A stretch of 64,000 nucleotides of DNA, from contig NZ_CAJGYT010000001.1 of assembly GCF_904846035.1 (NCBI RefSeq), positions 620,001 to 684,000 on the forward strand, written 5' to 3'. Below, one piece after another: positions 35,761 through 44,329 of the stretch (its first letter is position 1; each line of letters begins with the position of its first letter). Under the pieces are notes generated by a model. The model did no database searches and was not told where the DNA came from. It was given only the letters and a program-made list of their open reading frames with translations. Both the position numbers and the translations under genes were made by a program. The stretch comes from Psychrobacter aestuarii. Lineage in GTDB: Bacteria > Pseudomonadota > Gammaproteobacteria > Pseudomonadales > Moraxellaceae.

Positions 35761-38538
35761 ATGACTTTAGATAATGATGTATTGCGTAGACGTACCAGTG
35801 TGTTGGGCTCGTTATTGGGGGATGCCATCTCGCGCCAGTCTGGCAACGAGACGCTGGCGATTATTGAAAAACTGCGTAAAGGCTTTGTACAACAGCGCCG
35901 CACGCCCGATGAAGCGCACAAACAGCAGCTGCTTGATTTTATCGCCTCACTTGACAATCAGACGTTAAAAAACGTTATTCGCGGCTTTTCTATTTATTTT
36001 TTCTTAGCCAATCTGAGCGAAGAAAACTACCTGCGTGAAGTGCGCCGCGCCCAACGCACCCAGTTGGAGCAAAGTTGGGAAGGCTCGTTTCGCCGCACGC
36101 TACTTGAATGCCGCGAGCGCAATATCGAGCCTGCGCAAATGCAAGAATTGCTCGAGCATCTCAAATACATGCCTGTCTTTACCGCGCATCCCACCGAAGC
36201 ACGTCGGCGTACCACCATGAATGTGCTGCAAGGGCTGTTTGCGCATAGCGATGCGCTGAACAACTATGAAGAAGGCAGCTACGCCTACGAAGAAGCCAAA
36301 GCGCAGACCGCACAGGCGATTGATTTGTTATGGCTGTCAGATGAGGTGCGGACCCGCAAACCCTTGGTGTATGACGAGATTAATAACGGGCTGCATTATT
36401 TTAATGCCAGCTTATTTAGCGCCATTCCCAAAGTCTATCGCAATTTAAAAAATGCCATCGTTGATATTTATCCTGAGCTGACAGACAACCCAGTACCTGC
36501 CTTTTTGCGCTTTGGTTCGTGGATTGGCGGCGATAGAGATGGCAATCCCTTTGTGACCCATGAGACCACTGAGCTTGCGGTATTAAAGCATGCCGATACG
36601 GTGCTGCGTCACTATCAAGTCTTAATCCGCCAGCTGCGCCGCCAGCTGATTCATAGCGATACCATCGTCACGGTATCACAAGCGGTTTATGCCAAAATCG
36701 ACAGCTATGACGACTTAGCGCAGCGGGTGTTTGAATACAATCTTGATGACTACAGCAATGAGCCGTACCGCCGCTTGCTGTCGCTTATCTTTGCCAAGAT
36801 CAATGCCACCAACCGCTTGATTCAAAGTAAAGGCGCGGACACGGATGCCAAACGCGATGCCTACAGCGATCCTGAAGCGCTGCTCGATGACTTGCGCTTG
36901 ATTCGCCAGAGCGTCAGTACGCACGACAAGGCACACGCGGACGGTCTGCTGCTCGATACCATTCGCTTGATTAAAACCTGCGGCTTTCATTTGGCGGCGC
37001 TCGATATTCGCCAAGAGTCGTCTTATCATGGCGAGGTCATTGCCGATATTTTTGCCAGCGCCTCGAACCTGCCCGACTACCACAGTTTGAGCGAAGAGGA
37101 ACGGCAAACATGGCTGACGCGCCTGCTGTCGCATCAAGGCACGCCGCTGATGTATACCGACAATCTTAGCGATAAGACCCGCGAGCAGCTGTCCTTAATG
37201 AACTCAATTGCTAAGCTGCGTAAACTTGTGGGTAAAGACACCTTTGGCAGCTATGTCATCTCGATGACCAACAATGCCAGCCAGCTGCTCGAAGTCTTGC
37301 TGCTTATGCGCTTTGCGGGTTTATGCACCATTGATGATGACGGCGTACTGTCAGCGGATTTGCCCGTTGCGCCTTTGTTTGAGACCATTGAAGATTTAAA
37401 AAATATCGACACCATCTTGCCTGCCGTACTTGATAATCCGCTATACCGCGGGCTACTGCAACACGGGGATAATACGCAAGAGATTATGCTCGGCTATTCG
37501 GACTCGTCCAAAGATGGCGGCATCATCACCTCGGCATGGCAGCTGTACAGCGCGCAGCAAACCATCAACGGCATTGCCGAAAAATACGGCATCAAAACCC
37601 GCCTGTTCCACGGTCGCGGCGGCTCAGTCAGTCGTGGCGGCGGCTCGACGCATAAGGCGATTGCCGCGCAGCCAGCAGGCACACTACACGGTCAGATTAA
37701 AATCACCGAGCAAGGCGAAGTGCTGTACGCCAAATATGCCAATACCGACACCGCTGTGTTTGAGCTGACGATGGGCATCACAGGTGCGCTCAAAGCCTGC
37801 TCTAGCCGCTTTGTCATGCAGCCTGAGGCGCTGCCCAATTACGAAGCCTTATTTGCGCGCCTTGCCGAAGCGGGCGAACAGCGCTACCGCCAACTGACCG
37901 ACCATACCGATGGCTTTTATCAGTTTTATTCGCAAGTCACGCCAGTGCAAGAAATATCCTTGCTCAATATCGGCTCACGCCCCGCGCACCGCAAAAAAGG
38001 CGTGCCCAGCAAAACCACCTTACGCGCCATTCCGTGGGTGTTTGGCTGGTCACTCGCGCGCTTTACCTTGCCCGCGTGGTATGGCGTTGGCAGCGCGCTG
38101 CATAGCGTCGCTGAGGATGGCGAACTGATGAAAGAGATGAATGACAACTGGCCGTTCTTTAGTGTGTTTATCAGCAATATTGAAATGGCATTTACCAAAT
38201 CGGAGATGAACATTGCCAAGGCCTATAGTCAGCTGTGCGATGATGACACGCTGCGTGATGCGATTATGAATGAGGTGCTAGAGGAGCACGCGCTGACTGA
38301 GTCGGGGCTGAACACCTTGCTTGACCAAGATACCTTGTTATCCAGTCAGCAAAGCCTCGCCAGCTCATTGCAATGGCGCGATGCGCACCTTGACCCGATT
38401 AATTACATTCAAATCGAGCTGCTCAAACGCGCCCGCCAGCAAGACGCCGACAGCCTTAACGATGGCGAGCTGAATGTGGAAGACCCCTTGATTCGTAGCA
38501 TCAATGCGCTCGCCGCAGGTCTACGCAACACAGGCTAA
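35761..38538 (+). CDS. ppc: Phosphoenolpyruvate carboxylase
   Basis: 925 residues, normal for bacterial PEPC, which makes oxaloacetate from PEP and bicarbonate to refill the TCA cycle. The catalytic motifs are FTAHPTEARRRT, GYSDSSKDGGIITSAW and the Gly-rich FHGRGGSVSRGGG; also SWIGGDRDGNPFVT for substrate. The C terminus SINALAAGLRNTG is intact. I chose ATG 35761 (MTLDNDVLRRR) with GGGAAG upstream; a GTG 12 codons earlier (35725) is less likely. A strong terminator follows, so the gene is probably single. Confidence 0.97.
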   Translation: MTLDNDVLRRRTSVLGSLLGDAISRQSGNETLAIIEKLRKGFVQQRRTPDEAHKQQLLDFIASLDNQTLKNVIRGFSIYFFLANLSEENYLREVRRAQRTQLEQSWEGSFRRTLLECRERNIEPAQMQELLEHLKYMPVFTAHPTEARRRTTMNVLQGLFAHSDALNNYEEGSYAYEEAKAQTAQAIDLLWLSDEVRTRKPLVYDEINNGLHYFNASLFSAIPKVYRNLKNAIVDIYPELTDNPVPAFLRFGSWIGGDRDGNPFVTHETTELAVLKHADTVLRHYQVLIRQLRRQLIHSDTIVTVSQAVYAKIDSYDDLAQRVFEYNLDDYSNEPYRRLLSLIFAKINATNRLIQSKGADTDAKRDAYSDPEALLDDLRLIRQSVSTHDKAHADGLLLDTIRLIKTCGFHLAALDIRQESSYHGEVIADIFASASNLPDYHSLSEEERQTWLTRLLSHQGTPLMYTDNLSDKTREQLSLMNSIAKLRKLVGKDTFGSYVISMTNNASQLLEVLLLMRFAGLCTIDDDGVLSADLPVAPLFETIEDLKNIDTILPAVLDNPLYRGLLQHGDNTQEIMLGYSDSSKDGGIITSAWQLYSAQQTINGIAEKYGIKTRLFHGRGGSVSRGGGSTHKAIAAQPAGTLHGQIKITEQGEVLYAKYANTDTAVFELTMGITGALKACSSRFVMQPEALPNYEALFARLAEAGEQRYRQLTDHTDGFYQFYSQVTPVQEISLLNIGSRPAHRKKGVPSKTTLRAIPWVFGWSLARFTLPAWYGVGSALHSVAEDGELMKEMNDNWPFFSVFISNIEMAFTKSEMNIAKAYSQLCDDDTLRDAIMNEVLEEHALTESGLNTLLDQDTLLSSQQSLASSLQWRDAHLDPINYIQIELLKRARQQDADSLNDGELNVEDPLIRSINALAAGLRNTG

Positions 38539-38557
38539 AGGTATAATGAGGCGAATG

Positions 38558-38602
38558 AACGGTATCTGTCGAGCGATATGTTGCTGGACAGATACCGTTT
38601 TT
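38558..38602 (+). terminator. Terminator of ppc
   Basis: Perfect 13-bp arms AACGGTATCTGTC / GACAGATACCGTT with a 16-base loop and T-run. Confidence 0.93.
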
Positions 38603-38673
38603 AGCATACCGTTACGGTAGTAAACCAAACCTTTGTATATACTTAAGTCATATTTTTATGACTTAGCGTGTGT

Positions 38674-39978
38674 ATGATTATGAAAACTTCTGACTCAATC
38701 CAGCAAAAACCAAGCCTATTTACCCCAAAAAAACTGAGCCTTGCCGTACTGGTCATCAGCGGTATTGTTGGGCTGAGTGCCTGTACCACCATGCCGACGA
38801 CGGGTCAACCGAACGACGACCGTGACAGCGCCGAAGAGCGCATTGCCACCCCTGAGGGCATCGCGCAAGTGGTCAATGCCAACAACCAATTCGCTATCGA
38901 TATGTATAAAGAAATCAATAGCAGCAATACGACAGACAATGTGTTTTTCTCGCCTTATAGCTTATCGACCGCCGTTGCCATGCTCTATGCAGGCGCGCAA
39001 GGCGACACGCAAGCGCAAATCCAAAACACCTTTCACTACCCTGCGCCACTGATATTAAATGCCAACAGTGCCGCGCTATACAACCGCTTTAACCAAGCGA
39101 ACGCCGCCTACGACATTACCACCGCCAATGATTTGTGGCTCGATAATACACTCAAACCCAAGCAGCGCTATATCGACACCATCACCCGCTACTATGGCGG
39201 TAAAGTCACCAATTTAGACTTTGCCAACCGTCCTGAACCTGCGCGCCAAACCATCAACAGCACCATTGCTCAGCACACTCAGCAGATGATTCCTGAACTG
39301 CTACCCTCGGGCAGCATCAAGCGCGATACCGCCTCAGTATTGACCAATGCCATTTATTTTAAGGGCGATTGGGACGAAGCATTTGACATGAGCAGAACCG
39401 CTGACAACTTTTATAATCTTGATGGCACGGCGACACAAACCAAAATGATGATAAAAGACAAGCAATTTGACTATATGGAAAATGCGCAAATACAGATGGT
39501 CTCATTGCCTTATAAAGGCGATGACTTGTCGATGCTCGTTGTCGTGCCCAAATCAAAGAACGCCAGCGCCATACGCCAGCTAAACGCCAATCTCAGTATG
39601 GACAAAATCAACAGCTGGACAGCACAGTTAAAGTCTCGATACGCACGCGTGACCATGCCGAAGTTTAAACTGAGCGAAGACTATCAAATGAAACCGCTAC
39701 TCAGCAAAATGGGCATGCCGATTGCCTTTAGTAGTCGTGCGGACTTTAGCGGCTTTAGTGACACCGTGCCATTGACGGTGGACGCTATCGTGCATAAGGC
39801 GGTGGTCGAAGTGGATGAAAAAGGCACCAAAGCTGCCGCAGGTACAGGCGTGACGATAAGACCTGTTTCTACTGAGTTCGCAAGCGTACCCGTCAAAGCC
39901 GATCACCCCTTTATGTTTATGATTAAAGACAACAAAACCAATGCTATCTTGTTCTTAGGACAAGTGAATGAGATTTGA
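38674..39978 (+). CDS. Lipoprotein serpin (serine protease inhibitor)
   Basis: 434 residues. A signal peptide with lipobox LSAC (C37 in this frame) predicts a lipid-anchored envelope protein. The rest is a full serpin: NVFFSPYSLSTAVAMLYAGA near the start, NAIYFKGDWDEAF in the middle, and the C-terminal ADHPFMFMIKDNKTNAILFLGQV. The reactive-loop hinge (EKGTKAAAGTG) has the small residues needed for an inhibitory serpin. Counting from the hinge, P1-P1' would be Val-Ser, suggesting elastase- or subtilisin-like targets (inference). No clear ribosome site; starts at 38668 (GTG), 38674 and 38680 are all possible. Monocistronic. Confidence 0.92.
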   Translation: MIMKTSDSIQQKPSLFTPKKLSLAVLVISGIVGLSACTTMPTTGQPNDDRDSAEERIATPEGIAQVVNANNQFAIDMYKEINSSNTTDNVFFSPYSLSTAVAMLYAGAQGDTQAQIQNTFHYPAPLILNANSAALYNRFNQANAAYDITTANDLWLDNTLKPKQRYIDTITRYYGGKVTNLDFANRPEPARQTINSTIAQHTQQMIPELLPSGSIKRDTASVLTNAIYFKGDWDEAFDMSRTADNFYNLDGTATQTKMMIKDKQFDYMENAQIQMVSLPYKGDDLSMLVVVPKSKNASAIRQLNANLSMDKINSWTAQLKSRYARVTMPKFKLSEDYQMKPLLSKMGMPIAFSSRADFSGFSDTVPLTVDAIVHKAVVEVDEKGTKAAAGTGVTIRPVSTEFASVPVKADHPFMFMIKDNKTNAILFLGQVNEI

Positions 39979-40035
39979 TTGAGACTGTTTTTTTTAAGCA
40001 GTATTTCAAGTAAAAACGCGCATTTTAAAAAAATT

Positions 40036-40067
40036 AACCTCAAGCATTTAGGTGCTTGAGGTTTTTT
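40036..40067. terminator. Bidirectional terminator between serpin and YrhK genes
   Basis: Perfect arms AACCTCAAGCA / TGCTTGAGGTT, 6-base loop, T-rich on both strands; between convergent genes. Confidence 0.9.
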
Positions 40068-40090
40068 ATTACTCATTGATGAACACAATA

Positions 40091-40372
40091 TCAGCCATCA
40101 GCATTCTTAGCATAGCTTTTATACACCCGTCCCACATGAATCAGACCAATCAATTTAATCAATGGCTTGATAAGCAGCTGGGCGCTACCGACAATAAACA
40201 GCCACGTACCATCGGTGGTCAATGATTCTTTTAAAAAGAAAACACTGCCAATCAAAAACCAAATCGCAATCAGCGCGTCATTCACTGCCCCAAGCGCGTC
40301 ATAGCGCCGCTGTATCACGATGTGTCGCTGCCCGATATCCACGTCTAGCTTATTATGTTGACTCAAAATCAT
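40091..40372 (-). CDS. YrhK-domain small membrane protein
   Basis: 93 residues. Sequence around RYDALGAVNDALIAIWFLIGS and TWLFIVGSAQLLIKPLI fits the YrhK family. Two hydrophobic hairpin helices (about 30-48 and 55-72) predict an inner-membrane protein with both ends in the cytoplasm. Function of the family is not established. Start lies in an A+T-rich region beside the second MITE-like element, which sits 22 bases upstream and may carry or disturb its promoter. Confidence 0.8.
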   Translation of the reverse strand: MILSQHNKLDVDIGQRHIVIQRRYDALGAVNDALIAIWFLIGSVFFLKESLTTDGTWLFIVGSAQLLIKPLIKLIGLIHVGRVYKSYAKNADG

Positions 40373-40394
40373 TCCTTTCTTTCTATTATTTGCT

Positions 40395-40568
40395 TAGGGC
40401 GTGTCTTTATTTTAAAAATGACGATAAAAATGAGATAAATCGCAGGCAAACAAGGAAAATAGCGCAGCTAATATTGAGATATTAACCATCTATTTGACAC
40501 CGTTTGCCAAAGATTTAGCCATTTTTAGCCCATTTAGTCTTAATCGTTTAAAGTGAAGACACGCCCTA
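40395..40568. mobile_element. MITE-like element B (174 bp)
   Basis: Starts TAGGGCGTGTCTT and ends AAGACACGCCCTA; the roughly 22-bp terminal inverted repeats differ at two positions, with TA at both outer edges. Same length as element A and recognisably the same interior in opposite orientation, but only about 70 percent alike by eye, so the two insertions are not recent copies of each other. No coding capacity. Confidence 0.75.
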
Positions 40569-40630
40569 TACATTGCGCCATTAGGTATAGCAGCTGGGCA
40601 TTTACGCTGTCAATGTCGTCCCTGTTGTCA

Positions 40631-41125
40631 TTAGGCAGGCTCGATGCTGTTTGCCAGCCATGCCCGCTCTGCCACGCATTTAGTTTTTGGGGGCTGCTGC
40701 CATGGGGTGTCAAATGTCAGTATGTTTTGATAGGTCGTAGATGAGCCACCGACGACGACGCGCTCACCGAGGCGCACTGCTACTCTGTCGCCATCCGTGA
40801 TGGTAAAGGGCGCATCTGTCCAGCGAATATAGGGACTGGCGATAATGACCAACATATCATCGACGTACAAACAACCGTGCTGGATGTTTAATACGCCTTC
40901 GCTCGCGGCGGCATTGCCTTCGTTACTTGAGACGTCGAGCGCAGTGACATAAACGGGCGGATGGTTATTGTCCTGGGTGGTGGTACTGACAATTGTTTTG
41001 GTATTAGCTGCTGTGTCGGTATTAGAAGGCTGGCTCTGTGTTTGCGCGTCGTTGATGGGTTGGCAGGCACTGATGGTGAGTGTGCTGATGAGTAGGCTGA
41101 TGCTAATATCTTTTTTTGTCTTCAT
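40631..41125 (-). CDS. Putative lipoprotein of unknown function
   Basis: 164 residues from ATG 41125 (MKTKKDISISLL). Signal peptide with lipobox TISAC, then a Thr/Gln/Asn/Ser-rich linker (about 25-55) and a small beta-rich domain with two Cys (HGCLYV and KTKCVAERAW) that could form a disulfide in the periplasm. The last part (FDTPWQQPPKTKCVAERAWLANSIEPA) is distinctive. No family recognised. Divergent from another lipoprotein gene at 41251, with a 125-base shared promoter region. Confidence 0.75.
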   Translation of the reverse strand: MKTKKDISISLLISTLTISACQPINDAQTQSQPSNTDTAANTKTIVSTTTQDNNHPPVYVTALDVSSNEGNAAASEGVLNIQHGCLYVDDMLVIIASPYIRWTDAPFTITDGDRVAVRLGERVVVGGSSTTYQNILTFDTPWQQPPKTKCVAERAWLANSIEPA

Positions 41126-41250
41126 AACCTTTTCCAAAAGCTAAAATTATTTTGGGTATTTTACGTTATACTCATTATGGTGTGATATGCGGTTTATCTT
41201 GATTTAAGTTTACTGCTTTATTGTTTATAAATATATTTGAGTCCATCATC

Positions 41251-41961
41251 ATGCGCCACACCCTACGCATTGCTGTTATTTTTATAGTAACAGCGAGTGC
41301 CTTAACAGGCTGCCAGAGTCAGCACTTAAGCCACTCTACGGCACCTCTTGACCAAAAAGTGAATACAAAAGCCGCCGAACCCTTTGCATCCTTAGTGCAT
41401 GAGGATATTGAGATACTGCCCTGTCAGCCATGGTCAATGGGTATGTATGGTGATCCTAACGGTGTTGAGCTGGTCGATGTTGACCCAGACTATCAGCCGC
41501 CTGAGTTTGCACCTCTTGGCGCGGCTCAGATATTGGCTATCGACTCAAAATACTACGCGCTCGCTTACGGTGTGAGCCATACCGAGGCTATGCGTCAGAT
41601 GCTCATACAACATGATAATAGTGCGGCTACAGAGGAGATACGGGCTGAGTTTGGTGACAAAATCACGGCAATCGGTCTGACTACTGAACCAGAATACGGC
41701 ATGGTCGTAATATTAAAGGACGTAGAGACTGCGCCACCGATGCGCAGGATGTATCGTGATGCCAAACCATTGGCAGAACGCAAAATCGTTGCCGCTAGTT
41801 TTGCAACACCCAATGATCGGGGCGTCACGCTAACGCAAGCAGAAGTAGACACCGCAACGGCATTGATAACGTCGCCAACGGCGTTTATTGTCAGATTTGA
41901 GCTAGAAAAAGACTTGCTACCTCTTCCTGAGCCAGAATATAGATTGTGTACAAATCCATGA
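41251..41961 (+). CDS. Putative lipoprotein of unknown function
   Basis: 236 residues from ATG 41251 (MRHTLRIAVIFIV). Lipobox ALTGC gives a lipid-anchored envelope protein. The mature region has Cys in LPCQPWS and near the end (YRLCTNP), a beta-rich middle and no recognised domain. The upstream in-frame start at 41221 would spoil the signal peptide. Its stop codon overlaps the next start (ATGA), so it is translationally coupled to the GNAT gene. Confidence 0.75.
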   Translation: MRHTLRIAVIFIVTASALTGCQSQHLSHSTAPLDQKVNTKAAEPFASLVHEDIEILPCQPWSMGMYGDPNGVELVDVDPDYQPPEFAPLGAAQILAIDSKYYALAYGVSHTEAMRQMLIQHDNSAATEEIRAEFGDKITAIGLTTEPEYGMVVILKDVETAPPMRRMYRDAKPLAERKIVAASFATPNDRGVTLTQAEVDTATALITSPTAFIVRFELEKDLLPLPEPEYRLCTNP

Positions 41962-42383
41962 TTACGCCCGCCACCTCACACGATACCGATGCCATTTTGT
42001 CTGTTTGGCTACAGACGTCCAAACAGGCGCATGATTTTATTACCCCCGATTTTTGGGACAGTCAGTTGCCTGCGATGAGGGAGGTTTACTTGCCTGCCGC
42101 AGATACTTATGTGTATCGCTTAGAGGATGCGGTATGCGGATTTTATTCGATGGTGGGTGATACGCTGGCGGCTATCTTTGTATTGCCAAGCCATCAAGGT
42201 CAAGGCATTGGCAAGCAGCTGATCAACCATGCAAAAGCGCGGCATCAAACGATAACGCTGAGGGTCTATAAAGACAATCAGGCGGGCGTTGGTTTTTATA
42301 AGGCGCAAGGGTTTGTGGTCACGCAGGAGCAAATGGACGCGCATAAGGGGCAACTTGAATGTGTGATGGTCTTTAATACATAG
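41958..42383 (+). CDS. GNAT-family N-acetyltransferase (YjaB-like)
   Basis: 141 residues from the ATG at 41958, which overlaps the TGA of the lipoprotein gene. The acetyl-CoA pyrophosphate loop is HQGQGIGKQLINHAK, with VYKDNQAGVGFYKAQGF following as the usual C-terminal GNAT signature. It resembles YjaB-type acetyltransferases acting on small molecules or protein amines; the substrate is unknown. Normal length. Confidence 0.88.
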   Translation: MITPATSHDTDAILSVWLQTSKQAHDFITPDFWDSQLPAMREVYLPAADTYVYRLEDAVCGFYSMVGDTLAAIFVLPSHQGQGIGKQLINHAKARHQTITLRVYKDNQAGVGFYKAQGFVVTQEQMDAHKGQLECVMVFNT

Positions 42384-42461
42384 AAATAAGGCAGCGCATA
42401 ACAATATGCCCTGCCCTTTTATCGTCTAATTATGGCGTTTGATTGTCGCTTTTGATTACCG

Positions 42462-42842
42462 TCACAGCATGCCGTGCTTGGTCAAAACAGGACGAGCAAT
42501 ACGGAAGCACTCGACCCCTTGTGGTACGCCGCAATAAATAGCGATGGCATGGATGGCGGCGCGGATTTCTTCGACTGTGCAGCCGTTGGTAATCGCGCCG
42601 TTCAAATGCAATTCCCACTCGTGCATTTTGCCGAGCGCCGCAATCATAGTGAGGTTCATTAGCGAGCGCGTTTTGGCATCAATCGCATCATCGCCCCAAC
42701 CAAAGCCCCAGCACCATTCGGTCATGGCTTCTTGAAACGGCTCATTAAATGCATCGGCGGCTTGTAGGTTGCTCTCCACATAGTCAGCGCCTAGCGTGGC
42801 TTTGCGTTTGCTTAGTCCCAGTTCAAATCGCTGCTTATCCAT
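42462..42842 (-). CDS. Carboxymuconolactone decarboxylase family protein
   Basis: 126 residues of the PcaC/AhpD-like fold, mostly helical. It has the PcaC-like WCWGFGWGDDAIDAKTRSLMNLTMIAALGK and HLNGAITNGCTVEEIRAAI segments and one Cys in the latter. It lacks the CxxC of AhpD, so a decarboxylase- or lactone-type role is more likely than peroxidase support. AAGGAG precedes the ATG. It follows the GntR gene by 18 bases and so belongs to the divergent arm of the catabolic cluster; it may act late in the same pathway (inference). Confidence 0.87.
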   Translation of the reverse strand: MDKQRFELGLSKRKATLGADYVESNLQAADAFNEPFQEAMTEWCWGFGWGDDAIDAKTRSLMNLTMIAALGKMHEWELHLNGAITNGCTVEEIRAAIHAIAIYCGVPQGVECFRIARPVLTKHGML

Positions 42843-42860
42843 CGTACGACTCCTTGTTTA

Positions 42861-43517
42861 TTATTGATTCAATCGCAGACCTGTGCGGCATGCTTCATTG
42901 ATGTGTTTGCGGCACGCATCCACCGCAGCGGCACTATCGCCTTTGGCAATATTACTGACGATATCTTCTAGATTTTTGGGACCTTGAATCACCCGTTCTT
43001 TGGTTGATAGGGTCAAAAACCGCAGGCGTCCGATACGTCCATTTAGTCTGTCAGTCAGCTCCCATGCTACCGTCATGCCTGCCGTCAAAAACAAGCATTC
43101 ATAAAACAAATAGCTGTATTCCAAGGCTTTGACCACATTACCTGCCAGTAGCTCTTTACGTATTTCAGTCACTGCGGTTTCAAGCGTGGCGATGATTTCT
43201 GGGGTTGCTTGCTCTGCGCAGTGGCGCACCGCCTCACTCTCGAGCATAGCGCGCAGCTCGTAGACTTGACGAATCTCATCATTACCGAGCACGGCGACAG
43301 AAGGCCCGCCAGAGGACACCGTGACCAAGTGTTCACTTTCCAAGTGACGAATACATTCCCGTACGACCGTACGACTGACACCCATCTGCTCGCACAATGT
43401 GCGCTCTACCAAACGCTCCCCAGGCGGCAGCTGTCCTGTCATGATTGCCAGACGCAGCTGCTCGAGCGTGGTTTCTTTTAAGGTCTTTGGCTTTTCAACT
43501 CTACCCAACATCAGCAC
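42861..43517 (-). CDS. GntR-family (FCD/FadR subfamily) regulator
   Basis: About 218 residues. The winged helix (10-75) has TLEQLRLAIMTGQLPPGERLVE and the recognition segment MGVSRTVVRECIRHLESEH. The C-terminal FCD domain (about 95-215) is the all-helical effector domain that usually binds metal and a carboxylate ligand. The first codon given is GTG; an ATG two codons in (43511) is also possible. It diverges from the operon starting at 43694 and most likely binds the two TGGTATACCA palindromes between them, with a pathway compound as inducer (inference). Confidence 0.9.
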   Translation of the reverse strand: MLMLGRVEKPKTLKETTLEQLRLAIMTGQLPPGERLVERTLCEQMGVSRTVVRECIRHLESEHLVTVSSGGPSVAVLGNDEIRQVYELRAMLESEAVRHCAEQATPEIIATLETAVTEIRKELLAGNVVKALEYSYLFYECLFLTAGMTVAWELTDRLNGRIGRLRFLTLSTKERVIQGPKNLEDIVSNIAKGDSAAAVDACRKHINEACRTGLRLNQ

Positions 43518-43587
43518 GGTACCTTTTTATGATAAAGCACAATTATAGACACAATCGGTGGAAAATACAGTACTGTTTCATATAATG

Positions 43588-43654
43588 ATATGGTATACCA
43601 TATTATCGTAATAAAGTTCTAGCAATTTAATTTTAGTTGTATTATGGTATACCA
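43588..43654. promoter_or_regulatory. Twin GntR-type operators in divergent promoter region
   Basis: ATATGGTATACCATAT (43588-43603) is a perfect 16-bp palindrome. A second TGGTATACCA (43645-43654) lies 54 bp away centre to centre, about five helical turns. The core fits FadR-subfamily sites (T-x-G-T...A-C-x-A). Site 2 lies just upstream of a TATTAT-like -10 (about 43665-43670) for the DUF1185 operon. Confidence 0.75.
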
Positions 43655-43693
43655 ATAAATCAGATATTATTATAGGCATACAAGGAAGTCATC

Positions 43694-44296
43694 ATGTCAC
43701 ACCCTCAAATCCGAAAAATCGTCACCTTCGAAGAAGAAACCCTCATCGAAGGCTATAAAACGGCAGCAACGCCTTTGCGTATGTTTGCGGTCGCTGCCGT
43801 GGTCACCAATCCATGGGCGGGACGCTATGTCGATGATTTACAGCCTGAGATTCAAAGTTTTGCGCCTGTACTCGGTCAGCTCTTGACCGATAAAATCATC
43901 GAAGTCGCTGGCGGCGCAGACAAGATTGAAGCCTACGGTAAGGCGGCAGTCGTCGGTCTAAATGGTGAAATCGAGCACGCCTCAGGTCTGATTCATACCC
44001 TGCATTTTGGTAATTTTTATCGTAAAGCCCTCTCTGCCAGCAGCTATCTGTCCTTTACCAATACTCGCGGCACAGCAAACACACCCATCATGGTGCCGCT
44101 CATGGACAAAGACGATGTCGGTCGTCGCTCTCACTATCTGACATTACAGTTTGCCATTGCTGATGCGCCACGCGATGATGAAGTGGTGATTGTGTTAGGC
44201 GGCGCAACCTCAGGACGTCCGCATCACCGTATCGGTGACCGCTATCAAGACTTAAAAAATTTGGGGCACGATGTGAATAACCCCGCCGCCGTTTAA
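43694..44296 (+). CDS. DUF1185 (amino acid synthesis family) protein
   Basis: 200 residues, soluble, of the family named AA_synth/DUF1185, whose biochemical role is not established despite the name. Recognisable parts are IRKIVTFEEETLIEGYK at the N terminus, VTNPWAGRY, GADKIEAYGKAAVVGLNGEIEHASGLIH in the middle and VIVLGGATSGRPHHRIGDRYQD near the end. Members are typically found in amidohydrolase-like and flavin monooxygenase clusters. AAGGA precedes the ATG. First gene of the six-gene operon, directly after the twin operators. Confidence 0.85.
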   Translation: MSHPQIRKIVTFEEETLIEGYKTAATPLRMFAVAAVVTNPWAGRYVDDLQPEIQSFAPVLGQLLTDKIIEVAGGADKIEAYGKAAVVGLNGEIEHASGLIHTLHFGNFYRKALSASSYLSFTNTRGTANTPIMVPLMDKDDVGRRSHYLTLQFAIADAPRDDEVVIVLGGATSGRPHHRIGDRYQDLKNLGHDVNNPAAV

Positions 44297-44329
44297 TACC
44301 TTACCGCTTGCTGACAAGGAGCAGTCACC

